From: an uncultured Verrucomicrobiota bacterium
GTDB lineage: Bacteria > Verrucomicrobiota > Verrucomicrobiia > Opitutales > Seribacteraceae
Assembly: GCA_902612125.1 (NCBI GenBank)
Contig: CACMBV010000001.1
Coordinates: 1-64,000 of the forward strand
Length of the DNA stretch: 64,000 bases
Direction of reading: 5' to 3'
Part shown: positions 16,796 to 26,609 of the stretch, piece by piece
Numbering within the stretch: position 1 is the first letter of the stretch
Layout of the letters: each line of letters opens with the position of its first letter
Notes under the pieces: model-generated
Database searches by the model: none
The model's input: only the letters and a program-made list of their open reading frames with translations
What the model was told of the DNA's origin: nothing
Made by a program: the position numbers and the translations under genes

Positions 16796-18253
16796 ATGAA
16801 ACCGTTCTTTTTATCACTACTGGGACTTTCTCTGGGTATCACCCTACAAGCAAATGACTATGAAAACGCAGAGAAAGAACTAGTTGAAAAAAATAAATCT
16901 GCATTGTCCAAACTTGCGGAGACAAGAACCAAAATCCAAAACGAGAAAATACCCTTGGCTACAAAGCTGAGTACACTTGAAAGATCGGTCGAAGAAAAGA
17001 GAAGGTCCCTTGACCGCCTTCAAAGACTTCGTGACAACAAATCCGTGAGCTTAACCGCACTTAAGAAGGAGGTGGATGGGAGAAAAACAGAAGCACAATT
17101 TCTTTCCACTTTGGGGAGTGATTATTTGGCAAATTTCGAGGCTCGTCTACATGTAGCAGAAATTGATCGAAATCAGGCTGAATTATCACAAATCAAATCT
17201 GTCCTGGACAGTGATTCATCTGAAAAAGAGAAAATGACTGCCCGTATGAATCTACTCACCATGTCAATTAAGCGCATTGAGGAACTTCTGGGTGGGACAC
17301 AATTTGAGGGACAGGCACTCGACGGTAGCGGCAAGGTAAGGGAAGGTACATTTGTACTCTCCGGCCCCCTTGCTTACTTCAACGAAAAAACCGGATCACT
17401 AGCTGGACTCACTGAATCAGGACGAGACCTAAAACCAAGAATTTTTGAACTTCAGGATCCTCAGGCATCTACCCTTCGGTCTTACTTTAAGTCAGAAGAT
17501 GGTAGCGTTGCCACACTTCCTGTGGATGCCACCCTTGGTGATGCGGTCAAAGTCGCCGCGGCCGAGGATACAACAGTGGAACATATTCAAAAAGGGGGCA
17601 CCTGGGCATATCCCATTGTAATAGCCGCAATTATTTCTCTTTTAATTGCACTGATTAAATACCTCCAACTTAGTGGAATTAGCTTTCCGCGATCTCAGGG
17701 GGTTACTGAAATTATTCGTAAAATGGAAGATGGGGACAAAGACGGAGCTTTGAAGCTAGCCAAAAACTTAAAAGGCCCCTTCAAAGAAATGTTTACTGCC
17801 GGCATCTCAAAGTGTACCGAGGGGAAGAAAATGGTAGATGAAGCTATGTATGAAGAGTTGCTTGCCACCCAGCCAAAATTAGAAAGCTATCTTCCTGTTA
17901 TACAAGTTACAGCTGCAACAGCACCCTTAATGGGGCTACTTGGAACAGTTACAGGAATGATCAAAACCTTCAAGCAAATCACTCTTTTTGGAACGGGCGA
18001 TGCGAAAAGCCTTTCTGAAGGTATCTCGGAAGCACTTATTACTACTGAACTGGGACTTGTCGCCGCTATTCCTTCGCTCATTCTCTACGCAGTTCTGTCA
18101 CGAAAATCGAAAGCCATACTTGCTGAAATGGAACGTTTATCATCCCTCTTTTTAAATGCATTCCCCAAGAAAAAAGATCTTTTCCTAAACACACCGCCAA
18201 AGGAAAATGATTTAGATGATTCTACTTCAGATGCCATAGCTGAACCTGCTTAA
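16796..18253 (+). CDS. TtpC-like MotA/TolQ/ExbB proton channel protein with periplasmic coiled coil
   Basis: 485 residues. Signal peptide (1-19, FFLSLLGLSLGITLQA), a coiled coil to about residue 170, a globular piece with GPLAYFNEKTGSLAGL, then an ExbB domain with three membrane helices (about 264-287, 365-390, 405-425) carrying the TAATAPLMGLLGTVTGMI and LGLVAAIPSLI signatures. This is the architecture of TtpC, the fourth component of Vibrio TonB2 complexes, needed for energising TonB-dependent uptake. It lies in a tight run DUF3450-ttpC-exbB-exbD-tonB-TPR. The channel half should sit in the inner membrane with the coil in the periplasm. Confidence 0.88.
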   Translation: MKPFFLSLLGLSLGITLQANDYENAEKELVEKNKSALSKLAETRTKIQNEKIPLATKLSTLERSVEEKRRSLDRLQRLRDNKSVSLTALKKEVDGRKTEAQFLSTLGSDYLANFEARLHVAEIDRNQAELSQIKSVLDSDSSEKEKMTARMNLLTMSIKRIEELLGGTQFEGQALDGSGKVREGTFVLSGPLAYFNEKTGSLAGLTESGRDLKPRIFELQDPQASTLRSYFKSEDGSVATLPVDATLGDAVKVAAAEDTTVEHIQKGGTWAYPIVIAAIISLLIALIKYLQLSGISFPRSQGVTEIIRKMEDGDKDGALKLAKNLKGPFKEMFTAGISKCTEGKKMVDEAMYEELLATQPKLESYLPVIQVTAATAPLMGLLGTVTGMIKTFKQITLFGTGDAKSLSEGISEALITTELGLVAAIPSLILYAVLSRKSKAILAEMERLSSLFLNAFPKKKDLFLNTPPKENDLDDSTSDAIAEPA

Positions 18254-18280
18254 GAATTTTCAAGTTTCTTAGCTTAATCA

Positions 18281-18913
18281 ATGGATATCATCTTCACATG
18301 GTTTACTGACGAAGTTTGGGGACTTTGGGTACAAGGTGGTTCTCTCATGTTAATGCTCTTGGCCATCGCACTTATCCTATATTACTCGACCCTCGAAACA
18401 TACATGTTTTTAAAGTCCAGAACTTCATTCAAGAACACGAACAAAAACACCCTGATTCAGTGGATTAGTAATCCCGATAAAGCCGATCACGAAACCCAAA
18501 AAATGCTCCGCTATGTATCGGATGGCAAGGAGACTCTTGGCGAGGCAAGGAGACGCTTCGATGAAATCCGGGCATGTTTCTTACCATTAATCGACCGTAG
18601 GATTACTTTTCTCAGTTTACTGGTAAGCACTGCACCCCTTGCCGGTCTTTTGGGTACGGTTATGGGGATGCTTACCACATTTAAAGGGCTTTCTACCAGT
18701 TCCGGGGGAAAAACGATTGATTTCGTGGCAGGAGGTATCTCTGAAGCACTAATCACGACTCAAACTGGTCTGATCATAGCCATTCCTGCTTATGTCATGA
18801 TCAACCGAATTGTTTCGCAAAAGGATCAGTTGGAAATTTTTTTCACCACCCTCGAAAGCCTGACTATGCAAAACTACAAAGGAATTTTGGAAACTGATGA
18901 GGAGGAAGATTAA
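18281..18913 (+). CDS. exbB: ExbB-type proton channel protein (TonB2 system)
   Basis: 210 residues with three predicted membrane helices: about 18-40 (GGSLMLMLLAIALILYYS), 110-135 (VSTAPLAGLLGTVMGMLTTF) and 150-170 (QTGLIIAIPAYVMI). The last two form the MotA/TolQ/ExbB signature. With ExbD it forms the inner-membrane motor that uses proton motive force to drive TonB. It follows the TtpC-like gene by 27 bases and precedes exbD by 6 bases, so it is the second ExbB paralogue of a TonB2 arrangement. Confidence 0.93.
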   Translation: MDIIFTWFTDEVWGLWVQGGSLMLMLLAIALILYYSTLETYMFLKSRTSFKNTNKNTLIQWISNPDKADHETQKMLRYVSDGKETLGEARRRFDEIRACFLPLIDRRITFLSLLVSTAPLAGLLGTVMGMLTTFKGLSTSSGGKTIDFVAGGISEALITTQTGLIIAIPAYVMINRIVSQKDQLEIFFTTLESLTMQNYKGILETDEEED

Positions 18914-18919
18914 TTTAAT

Positions 18920-19336
18920 ATGAGTAGAGCACGAAGAAGTTTTTCAACCGCAGATAAAGCGGAGGACATAAACATTTCACCTCTGATCGACATGGTTTTT
19001 ATCCTGTTGATCTTCTTTATCGTAACGACTGTTTTCGTGGAAGAGACCGGAGTCGATGTCGACAAACCTCAGGCTGCTGCAGCCAGTATGCTTGAGAAAA
19101 ACAGTATACTTATCGCTATCACCGGGAAAGGTCGGGTTGTTTACGGGGGGAGGGAAGTTGGAGTCAGTGGAGTCCGTGCGGTAGTACGCAGGTTGAATGA
19201 AGGAAAAGGCGAAGATGATGTTCTTCCTGTTATCGTACAGGCTGACAAAACGGTTGTAACCGACCTACTGGTTCGGGTCATCGACGAAGCCAAACTAGGT
19301 GGTGCTCAAACTGTGAGCATTGCCACCGAATCCTAA
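18920..19336 (+). CDS. exbD: ExbD-type biopolymer transport protein
   Basis: 138 residues, one membrane helix at about 20-41 (PLIDMVFILLIFFIVTTVF). Asp24 in NISPLIDMVF corresponds to the essential proton-carrying Asp25 of E. coli ExbD. The periplasmic domain follows (VIVQADKTVVTDLLVRVIDEA). It completes the ExbB/ExbD motor with the two upstream genes and has the normal family length. Confidence 0.94.
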   Translation: MSRARRSFSTADKAEDINISPLIDMVFILLIFFIVTTVFVEETGVDVDKPQAAAASMLEKNSILIAITGKGRVVYGGREVGVSGVRAVVRRLNEGKGEDDVLPVIVQADKTVVTDLLVRVIDEAKLGGAQTVSIATES

Positions 19337-19346
19337 TTTTTAACAG

Positions 19347-20003
19347 GTGCCTGGAGAAACCTACAAGCCACCAAAATTTGGAGCCAACCCTGTCCTGCTT
19401 GGTCTCGGTGCGCTTGGAATCGCATTTGGCATAGGCATCCTCTTGCCCCTCACTCAATTACTCAATCCAAGTGACGGCAAGAAGCAGGTTCGATCCGTGG
19501 AAGTGGCGTTACCGCCGCCTCCGCCGCCTCCCATCTCCGAACCACCACCGCCACCCGACACACCTGAGGAGCCACCTCCCCCACCGGATCAATCGATGAA
19601 TATTGATCTCTCGCAACTTGATATGAGTCTCAATGCAGGAGTCGGGAATGTGATGGCTGGAGCTTTTGCGTTCAAAGGATTCTCTGCCCGCAAGGATGCA
19701 ATGTCGGAAATGAAAATTTTTAATTTGGCAGAACTGGACCGAAAACCGCGCCTTCTTCGCAAACCTTCAATCAAATACCCAGCCACTCTTAAACGACAAA
19801 AAGTGGAAGGCGATGTTAAGCTGCTTGTCCTTATTAACGAAAGAGGAAGTGTAAAAGTTCTCAAAGTTCTTTCCTCAAGTCATCCCGAATTTACAGAAGC
19901 CGCAACCAAAGCTGTTGAGCGTTCACGCTATGAAGCACCCAAAAAAGGCGGACAAGCAGTACGCACTAAATTTCTGCTCCCCGTACCCTTTCGCATGAGA
20001 TAA
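19347..20003 (+). CDS. tonB: TonB energy transducer
   Basis: 218 residues: N-terminal membrane helix (about 17-37, LLGLGALGIAFGIGILLPL), a proline-rich spacer (about 50-80, runs of P with E and D), and a C-terminal TonB domain (about 125-218) with KRQKVEGDVKLLVLINERG, the standard beta-strand region, ending FLLPVPFRMR. It spans the periplasm and contacts the TonB box of receptors; the receptor at 21444 is the obvious partner. The start is GTG at 19347, chosen because no ATG precedes the membrane helix; its ribosome site is poor, so translation is probably coupled to exbD 10 bases upstream. Confidence 0.92.
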   Translation: MPGETYKPPKFGANPVLLGLGALGIAFGIGILLPLTQLLNPSDGKKQVRSVEVALPPPPPPPISEPPPPPDTPEEPPPPPDQSMNIDLSQLDMSLNAGVGNVMAGAFAFKGFSARKDAMSEMKIFNLAELDRKPRLLRKPSIKYPATLKRQKVEGDVKLLVLINERGSVKVLKVLSSSHPEFTEAATKAVERSRYEAPKKGGQAVRTKFLLPVPFRMR

Positions 20004-20010
20004 ACTTACT

Positions 20011-21426
20011 ATGAAAAACACCATAATTCCTGTCTTTATTTTTCTAATTTCCGGCACCGCCTTTCTTACAGGCAAAGTCGCTCCCCTGACCGAAAAGATT
20101 TGGTCAAACCCTGAATTTATTAAAGACTACCTCGGATCCTTCGCCATAAGCTCCGAAGTCGAGCCTAAGATTGGTCGGGCCGAACAGGTCCTCTTTGAAG
20201 ACATTACGGAAATGATCGATGACAACCGTACCGACGAAGTCATCGAAGAATTAAAAGGGGAATTCGATGAGATAGACTCCAGTCCCGCCATTGATTTCAC
20301 CCTCGCCAACTTTCTGGTGCAGGAGGGCAACATGACCGAATCGATTAAATACTATGTCTCAGCCATCCGAAAATTTCCTGACTTTTTGAGAGCCCGCAAA
20401 AACCTCGGATTTATCTATGTGGAGGATGGCAACTTTTCAGAAGCACTTCCTCATCTAGTCAAATGCGTAGAATTGGGGGGGGTAGATGGAGACCTTTACG
20501 GATTGATCGGTTATTGCTACCTGAATACTGAACTCTACGCATCCGCTTTGGACGCATACAGAATGGCCCTTATATTTGAACCCAACAGTAAAGATTGGAG
20601 ACTCGGCAAGGCTCAATGTCTTATTTCTTTGGAAAAGTACGACGACGCGATCGCCATGCTTACGGAACTCATCCAAATGGATAAAAGCAAAAAGGATTTC
20701 TGGCTATTCCAGGCAAACGCTTACCTAGCCAGCGAGAAAAGTGAGGATGCAGCCGCCAATCTCTTCCTGGTTGATTTAATGGAACAAGCCGATGCCAACT
20801 CCAAGCTTCTCCTCGGTGACATATATGTAACCCTTGAACTCCCACACCTCGCCGTTCCTCAATACCTCGATGTTCTCGATTCAGATGAAAAGTTGCCCGT
20901 TTCCAAAGCAGTAAGAATCGTTGAAGTTTTGGCCCGCTCCACCAATTGGAAAGAAGCCTCTGAGGTTTCTCCTAAGATTAAGGAAAAATATGCCGATCAG
21001 TTTAGTCCCGAAGAGGCCAATAAGTTTGACTCTCTACGAGCCGAAATTCTCTTCGCACTGGATCGTAAGGAAGAAGCAGTCAAAGCCTTGGAGGAACTTG
21101 TCAAACGAGATCCGCTTAATGGACGTGTACTCCTTTTATTAGCCGGTCATTATTCGACCAACTTTCGTAAGAGTATTGATAAGGATCAAACCAAAGCTGA
21201 CGAGTTTGCGGCGAAAGCCATTTTTCTCTATGAAAGGGCGGCAAATTTGGATGACACAGCAGTGAAATCGTCTGCTCTTATGAGACATGGACAAATCCTC
21301 GTAAGACAGAAAAAATATACAAATGCGGTAAAATTTCTCGAAAGATCAAACGCCCTGAAGCCAAGAGATTCTCTTGAAAAATACCTCGAGCAGGTACGCC
21401 GGCTTGCCGATCTTACTCAATCCTGA
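20011..21426 (+). CDS. tetratricopeptide repeat protein of the TonB2 operon
   Basis: 471 residues with an N-terminal signal peptide (IPVFIFLISGTAFLTGKVA) and repeated TPR helices, e.g. ARKNLGFIYVEDGNFSEALP, DLYGLIGYCYLNTELYASAL and RLGKAQCLISLEKYDDAIAM. Periplasmic TPR proteins close many Vibrio-type TonB2 operons; they probably scaffold the envelope complex. It begins 8 bases after tonB and is followed 17 bases later by the TonB-dependent receptor. Function beyond protein-protein interaction cannot be deduced. Confidence 0.87.
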   Translation: MKNTIIPVFIFLISGTAFLTGKVAPLTEKIWSNPEFIKDYLGSFAISSEVEPKIGRAEQVLFEDITEMIDDNRTDEVIEELKGEFDEIDSSPAIDFTLANFLVQEGNMTESIKYYVSAIRKFPDFLRARKNLGFIYVEDGNFSEALPHLVKCVELGGVDGDLYGLIGYCYLNTELYASALDAYRMALIFEPNSKDWRLGKAQCLISLEKYDDAIAMLTELIQMDKSKKDFWLFQANAYLASEKSEDAAANLFLVDLMEQADANSKLLLGDIYVTLELPHLAVPQYLDVLDSDEKLPVSKAVRIVEVLARSTNWKEASEVSPKIKEKYADQFSPEEANKFDSLRAEILFALDRKEEAVKALEELVKRDPLNGRVLLLLAGHYSTNFRKSIDKDQTKADEFAAKAIFLYERAANLDDTAVKSSALMRHGQILVRQKKYTNAVKFLERSNALKPRDSLEKYLEQVRRLADLTQS

Positions 21427-21443
21427 AACAGGACTTAAAATTC

Positions 21444-24400
21444 ATGCTTTTTAGTGGATACAAATTTCCATTTCTAATCTCCTTTGCTTTTGCGTGTACA
21501 CAATCACTGCTGTTCGCACAGGATTCAAATACTACCTTAGATACGAACACCTCTGTCAATCAAACTACCATCAAACCAGGACGTATTTTAGGGAGAGTTT
21601 TCGATGCAGATTCCGGCGAAGCACTTAAAGATGTTACCGTTGTATTAGAGGATCAGAATAGGGAGACAAAGACCGACCTCGAAGGACGCTATCGACTCCC
21701 GGATATTGCTCCCGGGGATTATTCACTCCTTTTTTTTAAAGAAAACTATCAGCGTACCCGAGTAAAAGCAGAGGGGGTGGTTTCCGGTCGTTCCAAGCTT
21801 GTCGACCTTCCCCTAAATCCCGACTACTCGAACCTTGAAACCCTGGATGCATTTGAGATAACTGCGGAAGATCTTGCAGGTAGCGATATACAGCTACTTG
21901 CTCTCAGGCAGGAAAGCATGGTGGTCATGGATGCGATGGGATCATTTGACATGAGCCGGTTGGGTGCCGGTAATGTTGCGGATGCCCTGACAAAAATGGT
22001 GGGTACCAGTGTACAGGATGGAAAATATGTGGTCGTTCGTGGTTTAGCTGACCGCTATTCCAACGCCACCTTCAATGGCGTACCTATTCCCAGTTCCGAT
22101 GTTTATCGAAACACCCCACAACTCGATCTTTTTCCGTCCATTGCAGTTGATAGTATTTCGATAAAAAAAAGTATGAGTCCCGAGCTTGGAGCAGCATTTT
22201 CTGGTGGAAGCGTAGATGTGGTCACCAAAGCATATCCTGAAGAATTCACTTTTAATGTTTCTGCAGGTACTAAATTCAATGAGTTACTTTTCGATCAAGG
22301 ACAGTACCTCACTTATGTGGATGGTAAAAAAGATAAATATGGCTTTGGTCTCGATTCAAGGAAGATTCCTGAAGGATATGAAAGCACTGCATTTTGGTAT
22401 CTCAGAAGAGGCAAGCCAACATCATATGAAAAAGAAAAATTTATGGAATCGATCGATTCCAACTTTTTGCCAATTTACAAGGATCCAGAACTTGGAAGAT
22501 CATACGGTATAGAATTTGGTAACTTATTTTCTACTAATGAGGGTGATATTGGAGTCCTTTTCAGCTTGGACTATTCCCTCGAACATACAACGAAACCCCA
22601 AATCTTTAGGCAGGATTTTAATCCCGAAAACTTAAGAGAAATTGAAGGTGAATCGAGCTTTGTCATCGAAGAGGGTAAACAATCGGCTGCTTTAGGGTCC
22701 TATTTCCAAACCTCAATTATTCCCAACGAGGATAACGAACTTGGCATAATTTCTCTTTGGAGTCACACCGGTGATAAGATTGCGATGTATAGCCAAAACC
22801 TTTGGCACAGGGGACTTAATGGTGAAAGTACAAATTATGACACAACAGATAAAACCGGTGTGGAAGGCTTCGAGCTAGCTTGGGAAGAGCGTGACATGTT
22901 GATTAACCAACTTTACGGAAAACACTTTTTTCCTGAACTTAATGAATTGGAACTCTCTTGGAGGGCTGCAAAAACTGATGTAAGTCTGAACGAACCTGAA
23001 AGAAAACGCATACAACGAGGCTGGAAACTTGCAAGCACCCCTACCGTCTACTGGGGACCGGCAAAGGGCAGATCCGGTTCTCAATTCATAGACAGAATTG
23101 CTCCAAGCCAGGTCTGGCGGTCCATGGAGGATAAATCTTCTTTTTATCGATTGGATCTAGACTTACCACAGGAAGGTAATCATAATTTTGATATTTCCTT
23201 TAAATTTGGAATTTCTGGAGATGAATTAGAGCGAACATTTGAACAGACTGAATTAGAATTGTTACCTAGTGAATCCAACCTTAACTGGTGGGACATCCGA
23301 GATTCAAATTTCTATGCAGGTGGAGATCCAAACGGTTTTACATTCCCTGGTCCGCAAAACAATCCAACTACAGGCTTGGATATTCAAAATTATTTTAATC
23401 ATCCGAATTACCGAAATGTACTTTTTTATAATGCCCAACTATTTGGTGGAGACTATCGGGGAGTCATGAATAATGACTCATTTTATTTCGGTGCTTTAGT
23501 AGAAAGCGAGGATGGAAAAAGTCTACTCCTTGGACTGCGTGCCGAGAATTACAAGGCGATCGTTTCGCCTGAAGCAGATATTGAAACAATAACCCCAAGT
23601 GAATTTGTTAGTGATTTACTAATTTCTAATAGAATAAAAAATATAAATGCGGCTAAAGCCGAAATCGAGGACAACAGTTATTACCCTTCTGTTTCGTTCA
23701 ACAAAAAATGGGAGAATGGATTAAAATTCTCAACCAGTGCAGCCAAATCTACTGCCAGACCAAACTTCAGAGAATTAGCCTATGTTCCAACTCAAGATCC
23801 GATCAAGAACTCTGTATTTATTGGAAATCCTACTTTAGAACCATCAGAGATAGAAAATTATGATTTAAGATTAGACTGGTCTCTTTCCGAAACAGATCTC
23901 ATTTCATGGAGTTTGTTTTACAAAGATATCCTAAAACCAATCCAAGCAACAAAGGGACATCAAAATCTTATCATATTCAGAGATGGAGTTCCACTGAAAT
24001 TCGAGCAAGGATCGGACACATTTATAAATTCAGAGTCTGCAGAGGTCTACGGCATAGAAATGGAATGGAAGAAAGGATTGGCAGACATCAGTGAGTATTT
24101 AAACGGTATTCGCATTGGAGGTAACCTTACTTGGTCTCAGTCGAGCGTTGTTCTTTCGGAACTAGAAAAAGGACTTTTTCCTAGTAATCCTTCTCAGGAG
24201 AGCTACAAATATCTTAGAGTGGCAGACAGACAGGAACGAGCACTGGAAGGACAGTCAGAATGGATTTATACCTTCGATTTATCTTACTCGAATGAAGATT
24301 GGGGCACATTGAGCACATTAGTTTACAGTTACTATGACAGCAGGTTGCATGCTGCCGCGTTCGAATACCCCGATGATTTATGGGAAGATGGATTTTCTAA

Positions 24401-24575
24401 TCTTGATTTCATTCATTCCCATAAATTTGGTAAAGAGAAGGATTGGCAAATTAAATTTGCAGCCAAGAACCTTACAGCCGAGGATAGGATCGTGAGGATT
24501 AAGGATACAGCGGCTATCGAAGAAAAGTATACAACTTCTCGCATTTACTCAGTTTCAATCGAAAAGAGCTTCTAG
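21444..24575 (+). CDS. TonB-dependent outer-membrane receptor with carboxypeptidase-like N-terminal domain
   Basis: 1043 residues. Signal peptide (about 1-26, ending LLFAQ), then a carboxypeptidase-regulatory-like domain (about 45-125: ILGRVFDADSGEALKDVTVV, TDLEGRYRLPDIAPGDYSLL), a plug (about 140-265: VADALTKMVGTSVQDGKYVV, VVRGLADRYSNATFNGVPIP, ELGAAFSGGSVDVVTKAYP), and a beta-barrel ending in the aromatic TSRIYSVSIEKSF. It is cotranscribed with its own TonB2 energiser, so it is a dedicated receptor rather than one of many. Substrate unknown: the downstream Pst/Pho and lipid-remodelling genes suggest a phosphorus-containing ligand, by context only. Confidence 0.9.
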   Translation: MLFSGYKFPFLISFAFACTQSLLFAQDSNTTLDTNTSVNQTTIKPGRILGRVFDADSGEALKDVTVVLEDQNRETKTDLEGRYRLPDIAPGDYSLLFFKENYQRTRVKAEGVVSGRSKLVDLPLNPDYSNLETLDAFEITAEDLAGSDIQLLALRQESMVVMDAMGSFDMSRLGAGNVADALTKMVGTSVQDGKYVVVRGLADRYSNATFNGVPIPSSDVYRNTPQLDLFPSIAVDSISIKKSMSPELGAAFSGGSVDVVTKAYPEEFTFNVSAGTKFNELLFDQGQYLTYVDGKKDKYGFGLDSRKIPEGYESTAFWYLRRGKPTSYEKEKFMESIDSNFLPIYKDPELGRSYGIEFGNLFSTNEGDIGVLFSLDYSLEHTTKPQIFRQDFNPENLREIEGESSFVIEEGKQSAALGSYFQTSIIPNEDNELGIISLWSHTGDKIAMYSQNLWHRGLNGESTNYDTTDKTGVEGFELAWEERDMLINQLYGKHFFPELNELELSWRAAKTDVSLNEPERKRIQRGWKLASTPTVYWGPAKGRSGSQFIDRIAPSQVWRSMEDKSSFYRLDLDLPQEGNHNFDISFKFGISGDELERTFEQTELELLPSESNLNWWDIRDSNFYAGGDPNGFTFPGPQNNPTTGLDIQNYFNHPNYRNVLFYNAQLFGGDYRGVMNNDSFYFGALVESEDGKSLLLGLRAENYKAIVSPEADIETITPSEFVSDLLISNRIKNINAAKAEIEDNSYYPSVSFNKKWENGLKFSTSAAKSTARPNFRELAYVPTQDPIKNSVFIGNPTLEPSEIENYDLRLDWSLSETDLISWSLFYKDILKPIQATKGHQNLIIFRDGVPLKFEQGSDTFINSESAEVYGIEMEWKKGLADISEYLNGIRIGGNLTWSQSSVVLSELEKGLFPSNPSQESYKYLRVADRQERALEGQSEWIYTFDLSYSNEDWGTLSTLVYSYYDSRLHAAAFEYPDDLWEDGFSNLDFIHSHKFGKEKDWQIKFAAKNLTAEDRIVRIKDTAAIEEKYTTSRIYSVSIEKSF

Positions 24576-24654
24576 CGATTTTACATTTTTGGCGCAATAA
24601 GCGTGCAGAAGTGAAACTAGCTTTAGTTACAATAAAATTTTAACCTCATAAATT

Positions 24655-26559
24655 ATGAAACAAAAAATCCTTAGACTTATTCGTCACAAATTCTCTCTAC
24701 TTGCCCTATTGGCGAGTTCGTCCTTACTTAACGCCGCAACTACTGTTTCAAACGACATTACAAGCAACACCACTTGGTCTAAAGCAGGAAGTCCTTACAT
24801 TTTGACGGACTATATTTTTGTCAAAAGCGGTTTTACCTTAACCATTGACGCTGGTGTTTTAGTTCAAGCTAATCAAGGAAGTGCTGATGGTGCACCAGCA
24901 CTTATTGTCACACAGGGAGCCAAGATTGATGCGCAAGGAACTGCCAATGAACCTATCATTTTTACTTCTATCTTGGATGACGGGTCATTGACTAAAGCAG
25001 ACAAAGGCTTATGGGGCGGTTTAATCATCCTCGGAAAGGCTCCAATTAATTCAAACGGCAAATCCAATGCCGACAACACTCCTCTTACTAATCAAATTGA
25101 AGGTGTTCCCGACAAGAGTGCAATTTCCGGCCGTGATCTCACTGCAAATGGTAGTGCCGACTACGGTGGAACTGATGAGAATGATAATTCAGGTACACTA
25201 AAATATATCTCAATCAGACATGGTGGTGCCGAAATTGGTGCAGGTAATGAAATTAATGGACTAACACTGGGTGGTGTTGGTGCCGGAACTACCATCGAAT
25301 ATGTCGATGTTTTCGCCAACAAGGACGACGGGATCGAATTTTTTGGTGGTACAGTCAGTGCTAAATACCTGTCCGTTTGCTATGTAGGTGACGATTCCTT
25401 CGATTTCGATGAAGGATACAACGGCTACCTCCAATTCCTCGTTTCTATTCAGGATGAAAATTCAAACAGAGCGTTTGAATGGGATGGATCGACAGAAAGT
25501 GATGATCGTAAAGCTGATACCTCCACACTTCCCGACTACACGAATGCAATCATCTCCAATGCTACAGCAATTGGTGCTGGGAAAGATGTTACAAGTAAGC
25601 ATGAAGACAACAATGTTGGTCTTGAAATTCGTGACAATGGTGCCGGAAATGTTTGGAATTCTATTTTTACAGAATTCTCAAAATCGATAATGGACTTGGA
25701 AAATTCTTACAAAGACCCCGTCACGGGTGATATCAAAGAAAAGGGCTCCGTTAGTACCTCTGATACCACGATTTGGGGTTCCCAAGCTCTCCTTCAAAAC
25801 GGTATATTAGCATTTGCAGGAAACCTCTTTTGGAACGGAGGAAAAGGAAACACCGCTTTGGGTACTGCAGAGGATGATCAAGTGGTTGCAGATGTCATTG
25901 GACAAACTAGCTTTTCAAACTCATTTGATGTTGACCCATTAATAATTGACGACAACTCTTCAGATGGTGTTGTAAATCCTGTGCCAAGCAGCAGCTCACC
26001 GGCCGCTACAGGTGCTGCTTCTATTTCAAGCGCCCTACTAGCCGGCTTAACTCAAACTACCTATCGTGGTGCATTCGATCCAAGTGGAACAAATTGGATG
26101 TATGGTTGGACCAAACTAGGTGAATTAGGAACTCCTGCAGTGAAGAATAGCAGTGCATTTCTAGGCACCGACATAATGAATATTTCCACAAGTGGATTTG
26201 TTAAAACAGACGCAAAAATGGCTGCAGGTTTCATTATTTCTGGAACAGAAAGTCGTAAAGTACTTGTAACAGGCAAAATGTCCAAAGAAACTGGTGTGGA
26301 TGTCTTAAACAACCCAAAACTTACGGTACAACCTCTAGCAAGAGATTCAATCTCCGGTTCTAATACAGATTGGTCAACAAGCTCGGACAAAGCTGATATA
26401 GAAGCGACTGGGTTTATGGCCAACTCCCCTGATACTGACTCTGCAGTCATACTAACTTTAGCACCTGGGGCTTATGTTGCAGATGTAGAAACAGAAGATT
26501 CCGATGAAGGACAAGCACTTGTAGAAGTTTTCGATCTTGATTTAATCAATAGTTTATAA
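24655..26559 (+). CDS. secreted parallel beta-helix-like protein, TonB-receptor partner
   Basis: 634 residues with a signal peptide (about 1-28, ending SSLLNAA). The middle contains DKGLWGGLIILGKAPINS, then LKYISIRHGGAEIG, GTTIEYVDVFANKDDGIEFF and KYLSVCYVGDDSFDFDEGYN, spaced strand-turn repeats typical of right-handed beta-helices with a GLIILGKAPIN motif. Proteins of this type are frequently encoded beside TonB-dependent receptors in Gram-negative marine bacteria and are often mis-annotated as transporters. It follows the receptor by 79 bases and ends in a strong terminator, closing the operon. Surface or periplasmic ligand binding is a guess; no catalytic residues are recognised. Confidence 0.72.
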   Translation: MKQKILRLIRHKFSLLALLASSSLLNAATTVSNDITSNTTWSKAGSPYILTDYIFVKSGFTLTIDAGVLVQANQGSADGAPALIVTQGAKIDAQGTANEPIIFTSILDDGSLTKADKGLWGGLIILGKAPINSNGKSNADNTPLTNQIEGVPDKSAISGRDLTANGSADYGGTDENDNSGTLKYISIRHGGAEIGAGNEINGLTLGGVGAGTTIEYVDVFANKDDGIEFFGGTVSAKYLSVCYVGDDSFDFDEGYNGYLQFLVSIQDENSNRAFEWDGSTESDDRKADTSTLPDYTNAIISNATAIGAGKDVTSKHEDNNVGLEIRDNGAGNVWNSIFTEFSKSIMDLENSYKDPVTGDIKEKGSVSTSDTTIWGSQALLQNGILAFAGNLFWNGGKGNTALGTAEDDQVVADVIGQTSFSNSFDVDPLIIDDNSSDGVVNPVPSSSSPAATGAASISSALLAGLTQTTYRGAFDPSGTNWMYGWTKLGELGTPAVKNSSAFLGTDIMNISTSGFVKTDAKMAAGFIISGTESRKVLVTGKMSKETGVDVLNNPKLTVQPLARDSISGSNTDWSTSSDKADIEATGFMANSPDTDSAVILTLAPGAYVADVETEDSDEGQALVEVFDLDLINSL

Positions 26560-26578
26560 TTACAGACAATATTAATAG

Positions 26579-26609
26579 AAAGGGTGCTCTGTTGAGCACC
26601 CTTTTTTTT
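26579..26609 (+). terminator. rho-independent terminator
   Basis: Perfect 11-base stem (26579-26589 with 26594-26604, core GGGTGCTC/GAGCACCC), four-base loop TGTT and a run of eight T. It lies 20 bases after the beta-helix gene and ends the TonB2-receptor operon. Confidence 0.93.

Noticed and set aside
19500-19600. CCG/CCA-rich repeat
   Set aside because: It codes for the proline-rich spacer of TonB and is not a separate repeat element.
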